Origin: Sulfolobus tengchongensis | GTDB lineage: Archaea; Thermoproteota; Thermoprotei_A; Sulfolobales; Sulfolobaceae | Length of the DNA stretch: 64,000 bases | NCBI RefSeq assembly: GCF_036967215.1 | Contig: NZ_CP146016.1 | Location: 1,020,501-1,084,500 of the forward strand | Direction: 5' to 3' | Shown here: one piece after another, positions 58,511 through 64,000 of the stretch | Position numbering within the stretch: position 1 is the first letter of the stretch | Layout: each line of letters opens with the position of its first letter | Made by a program: the position numbers and the translations under genes | The notes under the pieces: model-generated | Told to the model about the DNA's origin: nothing | The model's input: only the letters and a program-made list of their open reading frames with translations | Database searches by the model: none

Positions 58511-58948
58511 ATGAAAGCTGTTGAAAGATTAAATGAGACTATAGATGAATTAAATAAAATAAATGAAAGTGAGCTTAGCATAAATGAGCTGGATCTTCTT
58601 AAATTTTTAAAGAACCAACTCTTAAAATCCAAGACTTTATTCGAGTCATTCTCTAAAAACGTTGACGAAAAAAGATGGGATGATGTACTTTCCTATACTT
58701 TTCAAATATTACAAAGAATAAATTCAATTTTCGGCTATTTGGTCCAACCCACTATTTTATCAATGATATCGAGAAGTAAACTGTCAGCAATGGTAGAAAA
58801 CATAATAGACACATTAGCGTTCTCTGCATCGGAGATGATAGTTGTATTAAAACAAAATAACAAATCGTTAGGCATTGATTCAATAACTGTTAATATAGGC
58901 TCAAATCCTCCCTCCATTTCTATATCTGTGGTGATAAAGGGTGGATGA
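58511..58948 (+). CDS. Hypothetical helical protein upstream of PGI/PMI
   Basis: A 145-residue, mostly helical protein with coiled-coil-like heptads in the first 60 residues ([31 protein letters not shown]) and a strand-rich end ([17 protein letters not shown]). It overlaps the phosphoglucose/phosphomannose isomerase gene by eight bases. I recognise no family. The tight coupling suggests a small partner protein of that enzyme or of the cysS product; inference only. Confidence 0.6.
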   Translation: MKAVERLNETIDELNKINESELSINELDLLKFLKNQLLKSKTLFESFSKNVDEKRWDDVLSYTFQILQRINSIFGYLVQPTILSMISRSKLSAMVENIIDTLAFSASEMIVVLKQNNKSLGIDSITVNIGSNPPSISISVVIKGG

Positions 58949-59831
58949 GGTTTACCTTAATTGGGATAAGTTATTTGATGAAGCATCAAAATTTCCCATT
59001 CATGATATTAAAAATGACGAGATAGTATTCTCTGGAATTGGTGGAAGTGGAATAGTTGGAGAAATAGCTAGCATCTTAGAAGTCCAACTAGAATTTAAGA
59101 AAAAATTTAGTGGTAAAGAAACGCTAATAGCTGTAAGTTATTCTGGGACTACGTCAGAAACTATATATGACGTTCAAAACGCTATAAAATCAGGCTCCGA
59201 AGTGATAATAATAACATCCGGTGGGATTCTTGAAAAGTTAGCAAAAGAAAAAGGATTAAAGTTAATTAAGGTACCATCAGGCTACCAGACACGATACGCA
59301 TTTCCATACCTTTTTACACCTCTAATAAAAATGCTCGCTAGAAAGCGAGGAATAAATATAAATGAAAATGACTTAAAAAATGGTGTTACAGAGGTTAAAG
59401 AGAAAATTAAAGCTGATGCGATACGTTTGGCTGAGCTAATAACCCATAAGATACCAGTAATTTACTCTTCCAAATATTTACCAATAGCTAAAAGATTTAA
59501 GCAGGAAATAAATGAAAATGCTAAATATCCTGCTTTTTATGGCGAAATACCTGAGATCAACCATAACGAAATAGAGAGCTATGTGCACGGGCCGTCATTG
59601 CTTCCCATTTTAATTGAAAGCTCGGAATTGGATAAGATAACTGAAGAAGTGCTAAATCCAATAGTAATTAAACCATATTTCAAAGATGATTTGAAAAACA
59701 TTTCTAGCTTACTTGCATTATGTGGAGTAACGTCCCTAGAGATAGCTAAAAAACTAAATGAAATACCAGATAAATTATACAATATACCAAAAGCTAGGCA
59801 ATTAACCTCAAACTTATTCAAATTAATTTAA
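58941..59831 (+). CDS. Bifunctional phosphoglucose/phosphomannose isomerase
   Basis: A 296-residue SIS-domain isomerase of the crenarchaeal PGI/PMI family, which interconverts glucose-6-P or mannose-6-P with fructose-6-[13 protein letters not shown] at 32-43 and [13 protein letters not shown] near 68 bind the phosphate and the sugar, and [11 protein letters not shown] near 200 carries the catalytic Glu/His. The start is GTG, overlapping the preceding gene by eight bases. The length agrees with the Pyrobaculum enzyme. CysS follows after 16 bases. Confidence 0.9.
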   Translation: MDEVYLNWDKLFDEASKFPIHDIKNDEIVFSGIGGSGIVGEIASILEVQLEFKKKFSGKETLIAVSYSGTTSETIYDVQNAIKSGSEVIIITSGGILEKLAKEKGLKLIKVPSGYQTRYAFPYLFTPLIKMLARKRGININENDLKNGVTEVKEKIKADAIRLAELITHKIPVIYSSKYLPIAKRFKQEINENAKYPAFYGEIPEINHNEIESYVHGPSLLPILIESSELDKITEEVLNPIVIKPYFKDDLKNISSLLALCGVTSLEIAKKLNEIPDKLYNIPKARQLTSNLFKLI

Positions 59832-59847
59832 TTAGTGTGAGCGAACG

Positions 59848-61260
59848 ATGAACTTTAGGATTAAACTATATAACACATTTGGCAGGAAACTAGAGGAACT
59901 AAATACGGTAACACCAAATTTAGTGAAAATGTATGTATGTGGTCCTACTGTGTATGATTACGTTCATATAGGACATGGGAGAACTTTCGTAGTATTTGAT
60001 GCGATATCTAGATATTTAAGATTAAGAGGTTATACAGTCATTAGAGTTCAAAACATCACTGATATTGACGATAAAATTATCAAGAAATCACAAGAAACTG
60101 GAAAAGATTGGAGAGAGATCGTAGAATATTATTCTAAGGATTACATAGACACACTCTCCCAACTCAAGGTAAAAATAGACATTCACCCACGTGTAACACA
60201 GCATATAAAGGAAATAATAGATTTTGTACAGAAATTAATAGATAAAGGGCACGCATATGCTACTCCAGGTGGTAGCGTTTACTTCGACGTTGACTCATAT
60301 CCTAACTATGGTGAGCTTTCAAACACTAAGAAAGAAGAGTGGAATCAAGGAGAAGAATTCGTAAAGGAGAAGAAACATCCTTATGATTTCGCATTATGGA
60401 AAGCATGGAAACCTGGAGAGCCCTATTGGGAATCCCCTTGGGGAAAAGGCAGACCTGGATGGCATATAGAATGTTCAACTATGTCGACTAGATATCTAGG
60501 TGAAAAATTCGATATTCATGGAGGTGGTGCGGATTTAATATTTCCGCATCATGAAAATGAAAGAGCACAAACTGAAGCCTTAACCGGAGAGAAGTGGGTT
60601 TCATATTGGATTCATAGTGCTTTTGTAACTATACGAAAAGAAAAAATGAGCAAGTCCTTAGGTAATATAATACCGCTAAATGAAGCAATAAAGAAATGGG
60701 GTCCTTCAGTTTTACGATACTGGTATTTATCTTCTCACTATAGATCGCCATTGGATTTCTCAGAAGAAGCCCTAGAACAAGCTAGATCTGCTTTGCAGAG
60801 GATAAAAGATTCAATGGCAATTATCAGATCCATAATATCTGAAGGACCTAAATATTATGCTAAGGATGAGGACATCAAATTACAAAGAGAAATAATAGAC
60901 AATTTAAATAAATTCCATGAAGCTATGAGCAACGATTTTGATACTTCTACCGCACTATCAAGTATACATGAGGTTGCGAGAATAGTATTTTCAAAGTTAC
61001 AATATAGCAGGGACTATCTAGGTGCGATGTTAGCCTTCGAGGCATTTAAACAATTTAATGATGTTTTCGGAGTAATGGATGAAGAATTTTATCCCGCATA
61101 TGAAAAAATGTACAAGATAATAGATACGATCGTGGATATAAGAAATCAACTGAGACAGATGAAATTATATGAAGCGTCTGATAAAATAAGGGAAGAACTG
61201 CTAAAGGCTGGAATACGAATCCTTGATAGTAAAGATAAATCTACTTGGAGATTTGAGTGA
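59848..61260 (+). CDS. cysS: Cysteinyl-tRNA synthetase
   Basis: Class Ia aminoacyl-tRNA synthetase of 470 residues that charges tRNA-Cys. The class I signature is VHIGHGRT at 39-46, zinc ligands include Cys31 ([11 protein letters not shown]), the Cys of WHIECSTMS and the His pair in [10 protein letters not shown], and the second signature is EKMSKSLGN at about 266. The C-terminal helical anticodon-binding region is complete. It is the third gene of a run with the 145-codon gene and PGI/PMI, and it overlaps the convergent NUDIX gene by 20 bases. Confidence 0.96.
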   Translation: MNFRIKLYNTFGRKLEELNTVTPNLVKMYVCGPTVYDYVHIGHGRTFVVFDAISRYLRLRGYTVIRVQNITDIDDKIIKKSQETGKDWREIVEYYSKDYIDTLSQLKVKIDIHPRVTQHIKEIIDFVQKLIDKGHAYATPGGSVYFDVDSYPNYGELSNTKKEEWNQGEEFVKEKKHPYDFALWKAWKPGEPYWESPWGKGRPGWHIECSTMSTRYLGEKFDIHGGGADLIFPHHENERAQTEALTGEKWVSYWIHSAFVTIRKEKMSKSLGNIIPLNEAIKKWGPSVLRYWYLSSHYRSPLDFSEEALEQARSALQRIKDSMAIIRSIISEGPKYYAKDEDIKLQREIIDNLNKFHEAMSNDFDTSTALSSIHEVARIVFSKLQYSRDYLGAMLAFEAFKQFNDVFGVMDEEFYPAYEKMYKIIDTIVDIRNQLRQMKLYEASDKIREELLKAGIRILDSKDKSTWRFE

Positions 61261-61666
61261 TAAAATATGGAGGTCTCTCTCCCTTGAAATATTTTTCCAA
61301 CATCTCATAAGTAGTTTTCGTAGTTTGTATATCTTTTATCTTATCAAATGGTACGTATTCCACTTGAAGAGCATCCGTAGATGCCCGTAATTCTCCACCT
61401 ATTGGCTTACATTCAAAATCCAAAATAACATAATGAAAACCTTCACTTACCACTTGAACAATAGAGACTAAATTACCTATAGTAACTTCTAGACCAGTTT
61501 CCTCTTTCATTTCCCTTTTTAGGGCTTCTTCTAATGTTTCGCCGTATTCAACTTTTCCACCAGGAATAGCCCATAATCCAGTATTTGGGGGATTCTTTCT
61601 CTTAACTAGTAGAACCTTATTATCGCTAATGACAAGACATCCTACAGCTACAAGTGGTCTGTTCAT
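61241..61666 (-). CDS. NUDIX hydrolase
   Basis: Pyrophosphatase with the Nudix box complete, [20 protein letters not shown] then ETGLEV. The strand [19 protein letters not shown] before it resembles MutT/ADP-ribose pyrophosphatase proteins, which hydrolyse modified nucleotides or nucleoside-diphosphate derivatives. I start it at ATG 61666 (141 residues). A start at 61723 would add 19 residues rich in His, Asn and Tyr that look like non-coding sequence, and it would run through the shared promoter with the divergent gene. Confidence 0.9.
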   Translation of the reverse strand: MNRPLVAVGCLVISDNKVLLVKRKNPPNTGLWAIPGGKVEYGETLEEALKREMKEETGLEVTIGNLVSIVQVVSEGFHYVILDFECKPIGGELRASTDALQVEYVPFDKIKDIQTTKTTYEMLEKYFKGERPPYFITQISK

Positions 61667-61682
61667 AAAATGATGATAAAAG

Positions 61683-61692
61683 TTAATATTAA
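61683..61692. promoter_or_regulatory. Palindromic TATA element between divergent genes
   Basis: TTAATATTAA is its own reverse complement and lies about 26 bases before the ATG at 61714 and about 22 bases before the ATG at 61666 on the other strand. It may serve as TATA box in both directions. Confidence 0.4.
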
Positions 61693-61713
61693 GTAGTTTA
61701 TGGTGTATTGTGT

Positions 61714-62997
61714 ATGAGACCAATTACCATTGCAATCTTGGTCGTAATAATCATGTGGGGAATTCTAACTCCTCTTACAGTGTCACAACCTAATACAACA
61801 ATTGTCAACAATATATCCATACCCCTTTCCATAACATATATCGCAAAATTAATAAATAGTACAACGGTAGCTAACAAAACAATAACTCATATTTATAACT
61901 ATACGTTAAATTATCAAGTTACTAAAGTTGTAGGAACTACGGTGTATGTCAATATAACTGGTAATTTTACAAATGCTACTCTAAAACTAGGTAATACGGT
62001 ATATATTAAGAAAGGTCAATATGAGGTAAATCTGCTATATCAGCCTTTAACAATATACTATCCTTTCATTATACCTAACTTAATTTATAATACCTCATAC
62101 GGCATAATAACGCCCAATGAAACTACAGCCTTAACATATAAAGGTAAGGCCTACAATATAATAGCAGGAAATAATTATTCCGTATATAACTACTCAATTA
62201 ATCTTAATAATTATGAAATATCTGCGAGTGTATTAAAAGATGGAATAATATCACAGTTAGAGAATGGATCATTGAGACTTAGTTTAGTGTCATTTTCAGA
62301 TTTCTATAATATTACACTAAATACTAGCAATAATGGGGACTATATGAACTTTATAAGTAAATCGTATTTGTATGCAGTACTTAATTATTCTACACTATCA
62401 AATTCACTTATCCCTGAAGGCTACTTACAAATAAATTATCCAATAGTGTTTAATAATGATATAATAGCTACGCAAGTAACTCAGATACAACTGAGATCTG
62501 GACAACAATTGGCTTTACCTGCGTCATTATTAGGAAATTCTGTAAATTTCGTATTATACATAAATGAATTGCAGAAAATGCCCATAAGCTTCGTATTGAA
62601 CGTTGGAACAGCAAACATAACGTGGAATAACAATGTATATAAATTAGTGGGTAAGACGCAAGTTTCTACTCCAGCAGGTACATTTACAACTTATGAGTAC
62701 GCACATGTGCTATCCCAAAATCAGTCAGAACAACTCTTATACTTTAGCACAAATGGTACACTAGTAAAAGAAGAAGTTGTGGAGTTCATTAACTTAAGCA
62801 CGCCATTCCCAGTTTTCAGCCTTAATTTTGTCGGGAACACTTACTTAAATCCATTTGAAACCTATCACAACGTATTCAACTACTCTAATACTACATTACC
62901 ATTTAAGGTGATCAATCCAAACTTTTCATTAACTATATCAATAGTAATCACGATTATTATCGTTGCAGTGCTCGTAATATTACATAAAAGAGAGTAA
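61714..62997 (+). CDS. Secreted, membrane-anchored, glycosylation-rich surface protein
   Basis: A 427-residue protein with an N-terminal signal or anchor helix (ITIAILVVIIMWGILTPL), a large strand-rich domain rich in Asn, Thr, Ser and Tyr, and a C-terminal membrane helix (ISIVITIIIVAVLVILHKRE). More than a dozen N-glycosylation sequons (NTT, NIS, NST, NKT, NYT, NIT, NFT, NAT) show that the domain faces outside. I recognise no enzyme motif; it may be a cell-surface or secretion-related protein. I chose ATG 61714 as start because the TATA spacing fits; a TTG two codons upstream is possible. Confidence 0.65.
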   Translation: MRPITIAILVVIIMWGILTPLTVSQPNTTIVNNISIPLSITYIAKLINSTTVANKTITHIYNYTLNYQVTKVVGTTVYVNITGNFTNATLKLGNTVYIKKGQYEVNLLYQPLTIYYPFIIPNLIYNTSYGIITPNETTALTYKGKAYNIIAGNNYSVYNYSINLNNYEISASVLKDGIISQLENGSLRLSLVSFSDFYNITLNTSNNGDYMNFISKSYLYAVLNYSTLSNSLIPEGYLQINYPIVFNNDIIATQVTQIQLRSGQQLALPASLLGNSVNFVLYINELQKMPISFVLNVGTANITWNNNVYKLVGKTQVSTPAGTFTTYEYAHVLSQNQSEQLLYFSTNGTLVKEEVVEFINLSTPFPVFSLNFVGNTYLNPFETYHNVFNYSNTTLPFKVINPNFSLTISIVITIIIVAVLVILHKRE

Positions 62998-63003
62998 TCT
63001 TTT

Positions 63004-63261
63004 TTATATTATAAAATAGAAAATCACTAACAAAACAAATAATACTATAGCAACTATTAACATCCATTTTGCTATATTTTTTGAAGAACCAAATACTATA
63101 GGTATTGGTCCAATAAAAATTACACCACCGACTTGAGTCTTCTGCTTGTCCTCTTGTTGATTAGAAGACTTACTCGCTTCACGAATCATTCCTATAAAGA
63201 GGACTATTATCCCTATAAAGATGAGGATAAAACCGACATCAAATAAAACATTTAGATCCAT
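63004..63261 (-). CDS. Small membrane protein, 85 aa
   Basis: Two membrane helices (about residues 7-25 and 62-84) separated by a polar loop with an acidic-basic stretch (REASKSSNQQEDKQKTQ) and a short hydrophobic segment GGVIFIGPIPIVFGSS. The latter Gly-Gly-Val-Ile-Phe-Ile-Gly-Pro pattern is known from a small archaeal membrane family (DUF131-type) as I remember it. It lies three bases from the OLD-like ATPase gene on the same strand. Role unknown. Confidence 0.6.
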   Translation of the reverse strand: MDLNVLFDVGFILIFIGIIVLFIGMIREASKSSNQQEDKQKTQVGGVIFIGPIPIVFGSSKNIAKWMLIVAIVLFVLLVIFYFII

Positions 63262-63264
63262 AAT

Positions 63265-64000
63265 TTATAATGTAGCTTGAAGGGATTTAATTTTATTTGC
63301 CAATATCTCTATTTCTTTAGGTATTTCAACGGTATCCACACTAGTTATGAGTTCTCCTATTGACATCCTGAGTTTTTCGTACTCTATTCCTCGCTTTCTT
63401 AAGACATTGATAATCCATCTTAAGTTCTCTTCTCTGCCCAAATCCCTTATCTCTTTTTCATCAGGATATATACCCAATCTCCTTAAGACTTCTAACAATG
63501 CTTGTTTACTATAGAAATTCTCTACTTCACGGCTTAAGGGTACACAATACTCCTTTAGTGACATATCTAATTTTTCGCATAATCCAAGGAATATTACATC
63601 AAGACTTAACATATTTTTTAATTTAAGCCAATGTTGTAGTTCTAAATCTGAAGATGCTTTGAAGATCGTTATTCCATTATCCTCTACGTTAATATTAAGC
63701 CTCTTAAGCCAATTTATTATAACTGAAGGCTCGGCTAATTCACTAGTAAGTATTATTATTCTACTAAATAGAATATTGCTGAGACTCGCATTTAATAAAC
63801 TTATAGTCCCTCTTAAATCTGCTGATGGTTTTACTGTTATTGCGGTCGAATTTCCATTAACTCTTCTCATGACAATATAGTTATCTGCAGACATTTCAAC
63901 AATGTATGGAGAATGAGTTGTAAGAAATGCTTGCAGAATACCATTATCCGTCCAATTCTTTATTAACTTCATAATCTTCGCTTGAAGAGTGGGGTGCATA
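63265..64000 (-). CDS. OLD/AAA-type ATP-binding protein, C-terminal part (5' end outside window)
   Basis: Partial protein, 244 residues visible. It opens with HPTLQAKIMKLIK, which follows Walker B in SMC/OLD-type ATPases, then the H-loop TTHSPYIVE, and then a region in the place of the OLD TOPRIM nuclease domain. The TOPRIM-like part begins IIILTSELAEPSVI with a Glu at about the right position but without the usual DxD, so nuclease activity is doubtful. The N-terminal ATPase half lies beyond the right end of the window. A helical tail ends LANKIKSLQATL. Confidence 0.7.
   Translation of the reverse strand, partial: MHPTLQAKIMKLIKNWTDNGILQAFLTTHSPYIVEMSADNYIVMRRVNGNSTAITVKPSADLRGTISLLNASLSNILFSRIIILTSELAEPSVIINWLKRLNINVEDNGITIFKASSDLELQHWLKLKNMLSLDVIFLGLCEKLDMSLKEYCVPLSREVENFYSKQALLEVLRRLGIYPDEKEIRDLGREENLRWIINVLRKRGIEYEKLRMSIGELITSVDTVEIPKEIEILANKIKSLQATL

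Noticed and set aside
1-64000. CRISPR arrays or long tandem repeats
   Set aside because: I found no run of regularly spaced repeats of 20-40 bases anywhere in the window.

Overview
The window comes from a thermoacidophilic crenarchaeon of the Sulfolobales, very probably Saccharolobus/Sulfolobus close to S. solfataricus and S. islandicus. The support is: AT-rich DNA with archaeal TATA boxes placed for leaderless mRNAs; a seven-gene archaellum operon in the Sulfolobus order arlB-X-G-F-H-I-J with a membrane-bound ArnR regulator nearby; MTA phosphorylase II with the CXC disulfide pattern of the S. solfataricus enzyme; a 281-residue hexaprenyl-diphosphate synthase; Sulfolobus-type geranylgeranyl reductase; and HerA/NurA, HEPN and macro-domain genes. 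I worked from sequence and memory of families only; no database search was run.

Layout. 1-15.8 kb is mostly housekeeping: succinate dehydrogenase (sdhA, partial sdhB), a HAD phosphatase, a DUF2070 membrane protein, two geranylgeranyl-reductase-family flavoproteins, an isoaspartyl peptidase, an Lrp-type regulator, a RimK-like ligase, isoprenoid and purine-salvage genes, and release factor aRF1. 15.8-24.7 kb is looser and partly decayed: an MFS permease with a relic of an upstream gene, a tRNA-Leu(GAG), three small ParA/MinD-type ATPases (one interrupted by an in-frame amber codon), an alcohol-dehydrogenase-like gene, a ribbon-helix-helix protein, and arnR with two small membrane proteins. 24.7-33.6 kb is the motility locus: the arl operon on the plus strand and, divergent from it, three membrane-protein genes of unknown role. 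33.9-35.3 kb is an insertion sequence whose transposase is frameshifted. 35.4-38.4 kb has an MBL-fold hydrolase, a SPASM-type radical SAM protein with a 52-codon ORF behind it, and a macro-domain protein. 38.6-45.1 kb is a compact eight-gene cobalamin (corrin ring) operon. 45.4-64 kb carries thioesterases, a HEPN protein, two transporters, a membrane-anchored protein kinase, exonuclease III, a HerA-NurA pair, a CoA-disulfide-reductase-like flavoprotein, phosphoglucose/phosphomannose isomerase, cysteinyl-tRNA synthetase, a NUDIX hydrolase, a glycosylation-rich surface protein and a partial OLD-like ATPase.

Most striking observation. The conserved N terminus of aRF1 has no start codon in its own frame. 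The nearest ATG opens a three-codon frame, Met-Ser-Leu then UGA, and a +1 shift at CUU-UGA joins it exactly to the conserved aRF1 sequence. CUU-UGA is the slip site used by bacterial prfB for autoregulated frameshifting. A sequencing or strain-specific indel is the main alternative. Other points worth checking: the amber-interrupted ParA gene, a 31-codon membrane mini-ORF between arlB and arlX, the radical SAM gene with its small downstream ORF, and a RimK-like gene whose mRNA may start on AUA/AUU.
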